Assembly: GCA_028622995.1 (NCBI GenBank) | Contig: JAJQJQ010000074.1 | Location: forward strand, 124,001-188,000 | Direction of reading: 5' to 3' | DNA: 64,000 nt | Source of the DNA: Panagrolaimus kolymaensis | Lineage: Eukaryota > Nematoda > Chromadorea > Rhabditida > Panagrolaimidae | Shown: one piece after another, positions 37,482 through 49,705 of the stretch | How positions within the stretch are numbered: position 1 is the stretch's first letter | Layout of the letters: each line of letters starts with the position of its first letter | Translations under genes and position numbers: made by a program | The notes under the pieces: model-generated | What the model was told of the DNA's origin: nothing | What the model saw: the letters and a program-made list of their open reading frames with translations, nothing else | Databases searched by the model: none

Positions 37482-37891
37482 TTTAAATGCATTACGATAT
37501 GTTTCATAAGACATAATTATTTTATATTCCACATAAATTTGCAGCAAAATAATTTATTTTTGATTAAAATACTATTTTATAAAAGAAGCATTTTTTTAAT
37601 TCTCGATTTTGTTAATTATAATTTAGATAAATTTATTTCCTTCCAAAAAATAATTTTTATATCAAATTTTCATCAAACATTTTCTTTCAATACAGTTACA
37701 AATCTCCCATTTTATTTTTTTTTATAATAAACGAATGCAATTACGGTTAATGTGGTTAATTTATTTCAAAGTACAAAGTATCGATCTTTTTACACTACTA
37801 ACAAAACATAAATACATAAAATTGATGTTTGATAAAGAAAATAGCTATTACTTAAAAAATTTAATAATATTGTATTTTAGATCATTTATGT
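37482..37891. other. Convergent intergenic space, no gene seen
   Basis: T-rich 3' flank of copy A meeting the 3' flank of the Srt-like receptor. The short frames here are compositional. Confidence 0.5.
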
Positions 37892-39476
37892 TTACATTTT
37901 ACTGCTGTTTTTATTGCTAACATTTGGCTGAGCAAAAGCTGTCGTAGATACAATTCTTGTTTGGAGTTTAGTCATTTTTAACACTCTTCTTCGAATACTT
38001 TTGTTAAATACGAGGTAAATAATTGATGGAAAGCCTATAATTTTAATTTTTTGAAATGTTACCCTTCTGACTCAACGTAATCACATTTTCTCAAGGAGGT
38101 AGTTAGTTACTTACCGTGAATACACATCCAACCAAATTGTGAAAATTGCATTATTAATTTTGGAACAAGGTAATGCATTTCATAAACATAAATAAGAGCG
38201 CAAGTAAAATTCATAAATGACATAAAAAAGACTTGAACAAAAATGGGTTTATCTGGAAATGAAAAGGTTCCACTTGAACCTAATCTTTTTTTACAAAGAC
38301 ATCCAATAAAAATGGTATAAAGTATTGCCAAAGAAAATGCGATGATGATATTGTGAATGTCATGGAAAACATTGTTATACTGAAAAAAGAATATGCTTTT
38401 ACAAATAAGAAAAAATATAAATTTTTTGAGCTAAAAGTAAAATATTTTCATCTCGAGAGTTAACCATTTTCGTTAATGAAAAACATTTTTTTTACATCGC
38501 AACATTGCTAGTTTTCAAGAGTTAAAAAATGAACACTAATTTCAAAACATGCGTTTTTGTAAATGAAAATTATCTTTGAAAATTTTTTGCCTTTTTATAA
38601 ATATTTTAGAAATCTTAAAACTTTCAACGATGTCTTAACAAAAAGTTTTATGACAGGACTGGAATTAATTTTTTGTTTCGACACAAAAACATTTTTTTCT
38701 AATAATACCAAAAAATTTTTCACTGCAATCAACTCACTTCATATCCATTTTGTGGATAACCCATATGTGGATTAAGTAACCATATACCATAAATAGAACT
38801 GAAGGAATGAGCATTAGTGCCAATTGCAAAAATAATCGAATAAATAAAAGATAATGAAACAAGAAAATATGTAAATGTGTTAGAAAATACTCTATCACAT
38901 AATTTTATATTTATCATTGCTAAACATCGGTTTAAAGCTAAAATAAGAGCTAAACAACTTTCAATATGCCAAAATATAACTGCAAGAGGGCCAGCCCAAA
39001 ACATGATATCCGGATTTGTGCAATAAACGGCCCCAATAATTGCAAAATATCCAGATAAAATTCCATTTAATGAAATTGCTACGACATCGATGACAGAAAT
39101 TATCGCCATTAATTGGTAGCAAGTTTGTTTGAGAAAATGAGATTGCCATAAAACTGGAATAACCATGAAGTAAAGAATCTAAAAATTTATGAATTTTTTA
39201 ATTAAAACCAATTTTAGTCAGCGATGAATCTTGCTTAATAAAGTTCTTTGAAATTTTTGTTTTGGGAAGGAAAAATAAAAAAAAACGTTTTTTTCAGAAA
39301 TATCTTTTTACAAAATAAAGAACGAAAAAACTCACCTCAAAAATAATTGCTCCAAGAATCAAAATAATTCCATAAAGCACATCTCGACGCTCTTCAATTG
39401 GATGTAAATTAACATCATAATAAGAACAATTATAATATTTTTGAAATGCTTGAGGATCAAATAAATAATGATTCAT
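37892..39476 (-). CDS. Serpentine receptor class T-like GPCR
   Basis: Exons 39476-39336, 39178-38738, 38379-38115 and 38034-37892 give 329 residues. The Srt-type pattern is clear: YNCSYYDVN before the first helix and RRDVLYGIILILGAII as TM1, then YFMVIPVLW and CYQLMAIISVIDVVAISLNG (TM2). Next are GYFAIIGAVYCTNPD and IESCLALILALNRCLAM (TM3 with the NRC variant of DRY), and finally GFPSIIYLVFNKSIRRRVL after TM7. These are nematode chemosensory receptors. The C-tail is short and basic. All junctions have GT-AG borders. Confidence 0.88.
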
Positions 39477-40836
39477 TCTCTTTCCCTGAAAAAAAAATAT
39501 ACGCCAACAATTTAATTTATAAAATTTTTTGAAAAGGAAGGACAAAAAACTTGAAAGGCGACAAAGTTTATAAACTTTTTTTTTCTACCAGTAAATTAAA
39601 TTATAGGTGTTATAAAATTGAGCAAAGTAGAAAGGGAAATGAGAAAAAATGAAACACCAAAAAAATGATATATGAAGGCTAAAATTTTTTCACTTTCTTT
39701 GTTTTTTTATATCATTTTTTAGAATGCACTTTTTAAATAAAAAATATTATAATATCCATGTGTGTATGCGTCGGATTTGAAAAGATCAAAAAGATAAATA
39801 TTTGACAATTTTTCTTTTCAATAAAAAAATGTTTTCATAAAAATTTTACTTTCTTTTTGTTTAAAATTATTACGATACTTTTTTTTTCTTTCAAAAAAAA
39901 GTTATTTTGAAAAGGGATTAAATATGTAAATCCAGGGATTTTCGTACGTGTTTATTTAAGTTTTTTTTATTATATTTTTTGTTGTTTGTGCTTTGATGCT
40001 TTCTTTTATAAAAAAAAAGAAGGATTTTTGATAAAAGAAAATTGTGGAACATGGAATGATAAATAAAAAAAATTGGTCGCATTGCTCTATTAATTCAAAA
40101 GAATGAATAAAGTGCAAAACTTTACTCATTCATGCTATAATTCAGATAACACCTCCTCCAAATTTATTTTTTCCAGAGATCATTTTTTTATTAATTAAAT
40201 TTCAAGATTCTATTTCAATTTCAATTATAATGGGCAAAGTTAATGAAAATTACACAATTTTGTTTGACACGAACAATAAATATCATGTTATGGAGAAAGA
40301 CTCTTAACATTTTCATTTATGCAAAAGATTTTTTAAAGAATTTCATTTTTTCATTGCATTAAATTATCGTGTTTTGATGCATAAAACAGAGTAAAGTTGA
40401 AAAAACTAAATAAAAAGATAAAACAAAATAAAATGTTAAGTGTAGTAAACTTTGTTACAGCGTAAAAATTTTTATATTACTACAAGCTTCTTTTTTTATT
40501 ATTCATTTCTTACTCACTTTTAGAGCATCACACATCGCTTCGCCGCTTGTAATCATATATTATAGAATACTGATTATATAGTTGAAATTTTTTTCTTTAT
40601 AAATTTTGTCATTAAATTGTAGCGTATGCTTGACAGTTATGGCTGCCCAATTGATGGTTGTAGAGACATGACGCAAGAAGCGATTTATGAGACAAAGATT
40701 ACGGTGGCTTAAAAAAATAAATAAAAATAATTATTTTAATACATAAAGAAAAACAAATCGCTTCTACCATTTTTTGAGAAGAAAAAAAAGTAAATAATTT
40801 TAAAAAAAGATTGACTTAATTATAACTTCTATTCGC
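39477..40836. other. Intergenic, no firm gene
   Basis: AT-rich. A patch at about 40560-40712 has higher GC and can be read on the minus strand after an AG as SHRNLCLINRFLRHVSTT and onward for about 50 codons. It could be an exon of the small minus-strand frame at 40837-40992, but no clean donor joins them. Confidence 0.4.
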
Positions 40837-40992
40837 TTATTGCTGTAATTTCGTTAAGCAATCTATAGCAGTATCAACTTTGCCAATCATTAAATGAATT
40901 CCTGTGGCTCCATCATGAAGATTACTAAAAATTTCTTTTCCATTTTCTCTGTATTCTGAATATGGAAATGTAAAAGCTTTTTCCATTCCCAT
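40837..40992 (-). CDS. Small ORF, 51 residues, possibly coding
   Basis: ATG 40992 to TAA 40837. It encodes MGMEKAFTFPYSEY, then GKEIFSNLHDGATGIHLMIG and an amphipathic end KVDTAIDCLTKLQQ. Codon use and composition look coding rather than like the surrounding AT-rich filler, and it could be a small conserved protein or the end of a gene whose other exons I cannot find. No family recognised. Confidence 0.4.
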   Translation of the reverse strand: MGMEKAFTFPYSEYRENGKEIFSNLHDGATGIHLMIGKVDTAIDCLTKLQQ

Positions 40993-41457
40993 TGGTGTTT
41001 ATGTTAATTTCATTTATTGAATTTATTGAACGTGGGACGTGGAATTATTTTTTGTTCGCTTTAAGCAATAAATGTATTTATATTGTTCGTTCGTTATATA
41101 AATTATATAAACGATAAGTTTTTTGTTTGTATAATCTAAAACACTGTTAGAGGATTATAGCACACCTGATTTTGTTCGTTCAAAAAAACAATTACATAAA
41201 TAAAATAACAAAATTGACTGAAATACAACATTCATGCTAAAGAAAGGGATGATCTGAATTTTTTTTTAATTGGAGGCGTTTATATTAACATAATCAAAAT
41301 AAACTCGGTTCAACTTTTTTAAACACTTGAAAAAAATATTTCTTCAATGCTTTTTTTTGTTTTTTGCATTTCTTTTTGCTGCACCCTTTATAATATGTAG
41401 TGTATGGAATTTTTTATTTTATTAATTTGTTAAATGTTTTTTGGTAGTTTTATTATT
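40993..41457. other. Intergenic, no gene seen
   Basis: AT-rich 3' flank of GT11 copy c. Confidence 0.5.
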
Positions 41458-42897
41458 TTATTTATGGTATAGTAAAGAAAAGTTTTTGAATTGATAATCT
41501 TGCATTAATGAAACAGAACCATTTTCAAAATTAATTCTTTTCCAATATTTTGGATAAAATTCAGCGATTTCGTCTTCATTGAAATTTCGACCCCTTCTTT
41601 GAATCATTCCATTATAAAATATTGGAATGCTTTCAGGAAGCAAATAAGCTATCCACCAACCAAATGTTGATCCAGACGAAGAAATTAAAAATGAATCACA
41701 AAATTGATGAGCAAATGCGAGATCATGGTCACGAGAAGATAGCTTTGGTCGATAAACATCAAAGAAAAGAGCTTTCTCAAAATTCAGTGTTTTAATAAAA
41801 GCATCTTCTTCTAGTCCAAATAAAACAATAGAAATATCGGAAACTTTTTGGGTTTGAAGATAGAAATATATTTCTTCAGCTGCTGGATTAATAAATTCTG
41901 CCGAAGAAGCATAAAAGCGAGTTTTATTGAAATTTCCTCTTCGAAAATGAATGCAAAGCTTATGAGAGGTGTCGTTTCTGAAGAAAGAAAAAAATCAACA
42001 ATTATTCGAAATAAAGTATCAGACTTATGGGAATATTGTCAATGTATGTTCCAAACCATTATTATTCGAAGAGTTTCAGAACCCTCACAATTTCTTTAAT
42101 TTTTAATTTTTTTAACCCATGGATTTTAATATTTAATAAGTCGATGATGCTAAAATTGTATGAATAAAAAACTTATTTACCTAAAAAGTTCATCACCAAT
42201 TTGTTTTATTTCATTTACTAAATTTTCGCCAAATTGAAACAAATATTTTATTTCATTTTTAAAAGCATCGAATAATTTATAGAAAAATGGCCATCGTCTT
42301 TTAAATGAAATGTATTTTTTTGTCACATCTTTTATCCTAAAAAACTATAGTTTTTTTGATTTACGCAACAAAAAAATGAACGTTAGTTTTACTTATCAAA
42401 ATCACAGCATTTATTGAAAATACCTGTTACAAAAGTTTCATTTTTATTTGGTTCAAAAAATTTTAGGTGGTTGTAAAGGTTTGGAAAAGTATATTTTATT
42501 TCTTTTAATGACGCCATTTCACAAGATTTATTAACGTTGTAATATGGCAATCTTCCTACGTATCGGCCTATTCCATAAAGTTCGGCATAGCGATACATCT
42601 AAAAAAATAGTATAACAAATATTTGTTTTAATTTTTATAAAGATTTAAAACCGAATTTCTTACTTGATTACCAATTCCCCCACAAGCAGTGTTCGTAGAT
42701 AAATATTTATCATATTTGGGAATATAAACAATAGCCGGGTTAAACCCAACAAAACTATTTTTTTCTTTAAATAATACAATTTTTGGAAAAAATGAATATT
42801 CTAATCCATTAAACTGATAAAAAAATAACAAACATATTCCAAATAAAATAAATAATATTTTTATAATATTTGTTGCTTGATTTTTGAGAAAAGACAT
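41458..42897 (-). CDS. GT11 fucosyltransferase-like protein, copy c, with RRGD changed to RRGN
   Basis: Exons 42897-42664, 42598-42393, 42336-42181 and 41977-41458 give 371 residues; exons 2 and 3 match copy a in length (206 and 156 bp). A membrane anchor (IIKILFILFGICLLFFYQF) and GGIGNQMYRYAELYGIGR are present. The donor-binding motif reads HFRRGNF (209-215): the Asp that is Asp213 in copy a and is retained in copy b is Asn214 here (codon AAT versus GAT). STFGWWIAYLLPESIPIFYN is unchanged, and there is a one-codon insertion in FGLEEDAF. The gene is otherwise open, so it is either a functional variant, a catalytically weakened paralogue or an early pseudogene. It lies downstream of repeat gene B on the same strand. 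Confidence 0.85.
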
Positions 42898-43367
42898 TTT
42901 AATTGATTTTTTTTTCACCTCAAAATAAATTGATTATAAAATTATACAAATTTAATAGGCTTGTCTTTTCCCCAAATTTAAACAATGAAAGCAGTCGACA
43001 CCGCTTTTTTTCTTCATTAATGTCGTAAATCGTAAATATAAACTTTGATTAAAGTTTTTATTTTTTTTGTAAATAACAAAACAAAAATTTTCAAAATAAA
43101 TTGTCAAAAAAAAGTTTACTTTTCCAATAATCCATTTTTTACACATTTTTTGTTGTAATTGGTTTGACTAACGTTAGGAGATGCAACAAAACACGATGGA
43201 CATGGATTAAGTCTTTTGATACATAAAAAGGTTGAGCCAACAACTTTCAATTAAATTTACTAAACAAAAAAACAAGGGAATTTAAAAAATGGTAAACTTT
43301 CTAAAAAAATCATTCATAAAACTATAATGAAGCAATACAAATTTTTGTTGAATTTAAAAAGTTTTTT
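42898..43367. other. Intergenic, no gene seen
   Basis: AT-rich spacer between GT11 copy c and repeat gene B, on the same strand. Confidence 0.5.
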
Positions 43368-46300
43368 TTAGTTTGAAATGCAACTGTGAGAATCGTTTAA
43401 TAACAAACATTCCCTAATTCCATTGTTTTTTCGGATTTTGTAACTAATAAATCTTCCTTTTTCTTTGCATTTTAAACAGCAGTAAACTTCATTTTTTTCA
43501 TCAAATGAAAATTCATAAGATAGATTTCTCTTCTTAACATCTTTAATTGTAACATTTTGATTTCCATTTTTCGAAGTTTCAATTTTAAAATCATAAAACA
43601 TTCGGTTTCTTTCAATCATATTTCGAAGTTTGCAAACATGTTTAGCATTATTTAATTCAGCGTGTTTCCCATTTCCTTCGTCGTTATTATTGTAAACCCT
43701 CAAACCAACATATTTATTTTTATATTGGCATTCACAACATCGATATTGATTATGATCAGCCAAATATTCAAATGCTAAGCTTTCATTATTTTTATCAAAT
43801 AAAAGTAATCTCGAATTCGGAAGGCCATTAACATTAGGAAATATTTCAAAATCTGATGATTGTCTAATTTCCAATGATTCAAATTTTTTTGGATCATATT
43901 TTTGTGGTTTGCATAGATGATTAATTTTTCCACAATTAACATATTCTTTGCCTTCATCATCCGTACATATTTGAGCTTTAATTCGTCTATGATATAACGA
44001 AAAACAACTGGAACAATAAAAAAATTTTTTTCTTTTATCAAATGAATATTTATAACAATTTTGATTATTAGCATTATCATTTTCTGATGTTGTAAAAACA
44101 ATCAAATAAGTGAGTTTAGTTTCATTTTCCATATTAAAAATTAAAAAATTATAACTTCTCATTTCTTCTTTATGGATTTCATATTTGATTGGAAGACATG
44201 AATGTATTGAATTTTTATTCATAATCACATATTTTTCTCCGCCATTTCCATTCATTTTTAATTCAGCTTTAATCCATTTTCGAAATTCATTATTGCAATT
44301 TGAACAATAATAAATTTTTCGAGATGGAAGATAAAGAAATTTGTAACATAAATCTCTATCATTTGTAGCAAAAATAAGGAGTTCAGCATTTTCTTTTCCA
44401 GCCATATTTGGACGCAATTCAAAATCATTTTGCTTAATAATTTTTTCATTTTTATTCACCCTCGTTTCAGAAGCAAATACAAAATCAATAATTTCCATGC
44501 TTTCCAATATTTTGCATTTCGATGTTATTACATCTGTAAGCTTTAGAGGCTTACAAATATGTGTCAATTTTCCGTGATGTAAATATTCTTTCCCATTTTC
44601 ATCCTTTAAAGCTTTTGCTGTGACTGCTATCTTTTTCGCAAAATTACTGCATTTTTTACAATTAAAATTTTGTCTACTTGGTTGATAAAAATAATCATAA
44701 CACAAAGTTCTATCATCAAAATCATAAATAGCTAAACTTGGCTTTTCGGGATAATTGAGTTTGCAATAAAAAATAAAATTTGGAGGATATATTAATTTAT
44801 TTTCATATTTCTTTTCTACATTTGGTTCAAATTTCTCAAATTCACATTCATGTTCCAATTCATTTTTTAATGAAATATATTTTTCTCCATTTTCTCGTTC
44901 ACAAACTTTTACCGAAAATTGTGCAAAATTTTGACGACGTCTTATTTTATTTTTGCAACTCAAACAATCATAAATATTATTTGATCTCCAACCGAATTCA
45001 TAACCCATTTTATGATCTTTTGAAATATAAATTCTTAACTTTGCGCGAGCTCGTGTCTGAGGAATAAATTCAAAATGTGTCGATTCAATGATGATTTCTT
45101 TCTTTTCCGGAATATAAGGTTGTAAAATGCAAACATGTTTTAGTTTACTAAGAATAATATAAGGTTCATTTGTGTCATTAAAAAATATTTTTGCACTAAT
45201 ATATTTGTGAAAACATTTTTTGCATTTATATGTATTTTCTCCAATATGAATTTGAAGCACATAATAATGGCATAGATTTCGATCAAAAGGATCAAAAATA
45301 ATTAAAGTTTTATAACCATCAACGGTTTTGTCGCGAAGTTCAAAATTTGGATGTTTGACTATTTGGCTTTCATCAAAATCTTCTTCGAAAACACGTGGCT
45401 CACAAGTATGATTTTTTTCATCAATTTCTATATATTCTTCTGCGGCATTTATATTGTAAATTCTTGCTTTAACTTTATCCTTGGATACTTTGCATCCATC
45501 GCACTTGTAAAGTTTGTGCCGAGAATTCCAATAAAGTTCATAACACAAATTCTTATTTTTGGAAATAAAAATTACAAGAATTTTTGACAATTGATTATTA
45601 ATAAATTTTTCTTTGAATTCAAAACTTGGTTTTTTGAGAATAATTTTTCTTTCATATTTTTCTGGTAAATATTTGCGTTCTTGACACGAGTGAGTTTTCA
45701 TTTCAACTTCAAGATAATCGATACCTTTGGAATCGATAGCAAAGTAAGCACGATTATTTGTTCCTTTTTCAAAACATTGAAAACAATAATAACAAGAATT
45801 TGCATTTTTCCAACGATATTCATAACATGAGCTTCTATCATCACTAGCAAATATAATCAATACCTGTTTGATATTTCTAATGCCAATAAAAGTATGTAAT
45901 TTATATTTGGTGGGATCAAGTCTTTGCTTTTCAACATTGCTAAGAAAAGTAGGGGCTTTGGTTCTAAAAATTTGAGTTTTTTTTGTTATCATAAAGATAT
46001 GTAAGAAATTTACTTTAAATTAGGTTCTGAACATTCTTGATCAATAGCGTTTTCTACTTCCATATCATCATAACTATCATCGCCATCGGATTCATTTTCA
46101 TAATTTTCCATATCATTACTAATGGTAAAATGAGGAAGTTTTCTTTTTCTTAAGTTGTAAGATCTAAATTTACGAATATAAATTTTTTACATGCTATTAC
46201 ATTTTTATCCTGAGCTCGCAAACTTTACCTGGGTTCTTTAACAGTATTTTCGTTATTTTTTATTCCATCGTTGTCGCCATAATTATTGGCTTCTTCAAGC

Positions 46301-46903
46301 AATGATAAATATTTTAGCTTTTCATCATCATCAAATAAATTTATAACATCATTTACCAAAATTTTCAGCTTGACATTATTGCTTTTTTGAATGCCTAATT
46401 GATTGATTGCGGGTAACAAGAATTTTTGTTCGAATAACTCTTGCAAACGTGATACAACTAATTCGTTCTTCTATAATAATAATATACATTTACAAAAAAT
46501 GTATATAATACGTTTAAAAGTAGCTTACATTCTTTTTGTTTACCACGTTTAAAAATTTTTCACAAGTCTCTCGATTTTTCAAAACTAGAACATAACTGCA
46601 GTTTTCATTAATGTCAAAAACGAATAAAAATCTCTAAAAAATATTAAATTTAAGAATTTGCATCACATAATTCAATTTAAAAAAACATTACTCCTTTTTG
46701 AACATAAGTCCAATCGAAGGGCGTTGTGATTGTTTCAAAAGCTAGAAAAAAAGTTTTATTAAAAGCTCGTCAGAATAATTCTAACTTTTATTCAAAGGTT
46801 CAATAATTAATTCGTTTGTGGAAGTACGAATAATAATTTTACATTGTTCAGCATAAATTAAATTATTCTCATGGTTCAACAAAAATAATTCGGGCAAATT
46901 CAT
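43368..46903 (-). CDS. Nine-repeat C2HC-type array protein with N-terminal domain, copy B
   Basis: Exons 46903-46786, 46741-46692, 46633-46529, 46470-46229, 46163-46014 and 45963-43368 give 1,086 residues in frame. Residues ~1-90 form a small beta-rich domain (PELFLLNHENNLIY, FLFVFDINENCSYVLVL, TCEKFLNVV) matching the first exons of copies C, E and F. A helical stretch follows (VVSRLQELFEQKFLL, DDDEKLKYLSLLEE), then a basic NLRKRKL and an acidic block. The last exon holds nine repeats with CxxC and HxC. Exon-by-exon alignment with copy A is clear in the array. A possible extra 5' exon exists at 47072-46962 (37 codons, MENRKSWLLLEFV to FLMK, donor GTGTAT) that joins in frame to ATG 46903. Nuclear nucleic-acid binding is inferred; the family is unrecognised. 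Confidence 0.82.
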
Positions 46904-47072
46904 CTAAAAATGTAAATTACAAAAAAAGCATTCAAACTGAAAAATTCGAGAAAAAATACACTTTCATCAAAAATTCTCGTAAACGATCTCTAGTTCGTGT
47001 TGTAAGGATTTGAAATAAAAAAAAATCAGCATTTACAAATTCAAGCAACAACCAACTCTTTCTATTTTCCAT

Positions 47073-47460
47073 AAAAAAAAGAATTTTTTGCCGCCATTTT
47101 TTGCCTTTTTTAGATATAATTTCAAAAAAAAATGTAAGAGAAAGGTGCGGCGATTAAAATTTCAAAAATATTCGGCTCTCAGTTCACTTCATTTTTGCTG
47201 CTTCCGTCATAAAAAGTCATCCAGCTTTTTTTATTTAACGCATAGCAATTTTTCAATGGCTTTCAAATGTTTTAAACTATGTATTTTTGCCTTTCTTTGG
47301 CTTAGAAAAAGTCTTTTTTATTTTTAATCAACCAATAATCATAATGTATAAAAATTTTGTTTATTGGTAAATAATAAAAAAAGTAAAACAATAAAAACGT
47401 CAAAGAAGGAAATAGTTTTGGTGCTGAAATGAGAGAAGAAATAGTATGTTTTATAAGAGT
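47073..47460. other. Intergenic, no gene seen
   Basis: Spacer upstream of copy B. The 79-codon plus-strand frame at 47088 is compositional. Confidence 0.5.
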
Positions 47461-48590
47461 TTAAGCCGCCGGTCCAATTCTGACGCTTGTTGTTGGTTCA
47501 AATAAATAACCCTTTCCAAAACAACATGAAAATACGCCTCTGCACCAAGAAAAATAAAATTTAAAATATGATTTACGAGTTACAGAACTAAAAATTGCTC
47601 TTATTTTTAATTTAATTTTAAATTATTTCTCTTTTTTTTTGTTACCTCAAAAGCATGATAGCTACAAACGCAATAACAGCATGAATTTCAACAATATATT
47701 GCAAAGCCGTTTCAATGATGGATAACGCAACATAATTATTAACAAATAAAAATCTTACATATGTATAACTAAACCTGACGATTTGGATGCATAGCAAAAT
47801 TAGGGAGTAAACTAAAAAAAAATTTGAATTTTTGTGAAAAAAAAGTAACTCACTTAAAAGTTGTACACTCGTATCATTTGGCACCATAGCAGTTGATTTA
47901 CGAATTTTAAAATATTTAATCACCGATAATAAATTCAAAATAGCTGAAATCGCCATATTTGAGCCATACATGTAACTTAAAATTTGTAAAACTTGTTGTT
48001 CATATTTTTTATCTGCATATCCAATTTCTACATTTCCATCCTCCTTAAAATTCATAACTCCGGGTGCGGTGAATCGATAGGAAATGTAAATAATTGGAAC
48101 CAAAGTTACCACGGGGACGTACCATTTTGATTTCCAAATCTTAAATTTGATAATACTTTAAAATTAAAGCTAAAATTAAGCTCACGCGTTTATGATAAAA
48201 TGGCATCCATAACGCTGTAAAACGATTGAAGGAAATTAAAGTTTGTCCAAGATACTGGGTTATTGTGAAAAGCGAGGTTCCAGCATACGCAACTGAACCC
48301 GTCCATTGATTAGCTTTATAAAAATCAGTGAAAAGACCATATCGAGGAAATTTCATGAAAAGTGTCATCTATAAAGTTTTTTATTATTTTAATAGAAATT
48401 CAATTTTGTGGCTTACATGGACAGCAGAAAACAGAAAATCCGATACCAGTACTGCTAATAAACAATGATAAAAGGCGCTGTTGAGATCGGTTTTGATTTT
48501 AGCAATAAACAAAATAATTAAAGAAAGTAAAAAAGAACAAATAATTCCATCAACAGTAAACATGCAAATTTCAGTTACTCCAACTTTCAT
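47461..48590 (-). CDS. Nematode serpentine chemoreceptor (Srg/Srv-like 7TM GPCR)
   Basis: Exons 48590-48417, 48368-48186, 48139-47854, 47811-47646 and 47539-47461 give 295 residues. TM1 is IICSFLLSLIILFIA, TM2 HCLLAVLVSDFLFSAVH, and TM3 ends in GQTLISFNRFTALWMPFYHKRIW, the extended NRF segment of the Srg superfamily (Srg/Srv/Sru). WYVPVVTLVPIIYISYRF is TM4. The later helices carry NLLSVIKYFKIRK and VYSLILLCIQIVRF. The short last exon encodes a cysteine-containing tail (GVFSCCFGKGYLFEP). The exact subclass is uncertain. It is probably a sensory receptor. Confidence 0.8.
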
Positions 48591-49705
48591 TTTTCTTTTT
48601 TACTTTTTGAACTTTGTTTTAAATAAATTGTTTTATAAACAATTTTTAGAATGCAAAAAGTGTAATTTTTCAAGGGTGGAGCATTTTGCTAAATGTGCAT
48701 TTATTTTTTTTACAGTAATTATTTACAAAATAAAAAATAAACAAAGAAAATTATAGCTTTTTATTTAAAAGTTAAATTTCATGGAATATTTCTTTGATAA
48801 ATGCATGTTTTCCATTTTTAAAAAATCAAAAAATCAAAAAAAATTATGAACATTTGCAACTTTATAATATTCAAATTATCGCTTAAAAAAATATTTAAAA
48901 ATAAAATGTTTAGTAGGCGACACAATTAAAAAAGAGAGAAAGAAAGTGATTTACGAAACAAAAAAAAATTGTTGGAGGCATTAAAATGTTTCTATTTTTA
49001 TTTATTTTTTTGATGTTAATGCTTCTAAGCCTACTCAAAGCGTAGTCCATAAAATCAAATTTTTAACAATATTTTTTACAAGCTATAATTTAAAACATAA
49101 TTCTAACCATAAATCATCTAACAAAATAATTAAGGCATGTAAAAAATTTTGATAATTCATACTTAAAAAATTTTTAAAAATTAATAAACAAAAACCAAAA
49201 AAAAACATTTTTTTTTCAAATAACGAACCAAAAAAGAGTCAGCTAAGGCAGCGGTTTATTTAGGCGATGAATAAATAACAATATATTTATTAAGCAGCTA
49301 TCAGCTGGCACAAACACAAACATGCGTAAAAGGTTTCAGATACAGACAATGGCAAAAGTGAAGGCTATCAAACAATTTTTAGGCTGGAGCTTCGCTGCTC
49401 TCGCTATTCTTCATTGGTTCATATAAAGCCATACTTTGCGGCAATATGCTTTATCAGAGTCCAAAACTAGATATATAAAAAAACACTAAGATAATTAAAA
49501 AAATTTATAAATAATTGAATGTCTAATTTATTTTAAAATTACAATAAGAAAACCGCGTTAAAGCAACCCAAAAACAAAACAAGATTCCCTTTCCAAGAAT
49601 TTTTTCAAACAATTTTTTTGGCAAAACTTTTTCTTTAAAATTCTTAGAGAAATCCGTCAAAAAAAATAAACAAACAAAGAAAATGCAAAAATACAAAAAA
49701 ATAAA
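48591..49705. other. Intergenic, no gene seen
   Basis: AT-rich. A short higher-GC patch at about 49230-49460 encodes nothing recognisable and shows no RNA-gene signature. Confidence 0.5.

Noticed and set aside
40626..40712. 28-codon plus-strand Cys-containing frame
   Set aside because: Too short, no signal peptide, and the opposite strand reads at least as well.
33369..46903. Inverted duplication of a GT11 + repeat-gene block (b/A versus B/c)
   Set aside because: The gene order is reversed relative to transcription (b then A; B then c), so one simple inverted duplication does not explain it.
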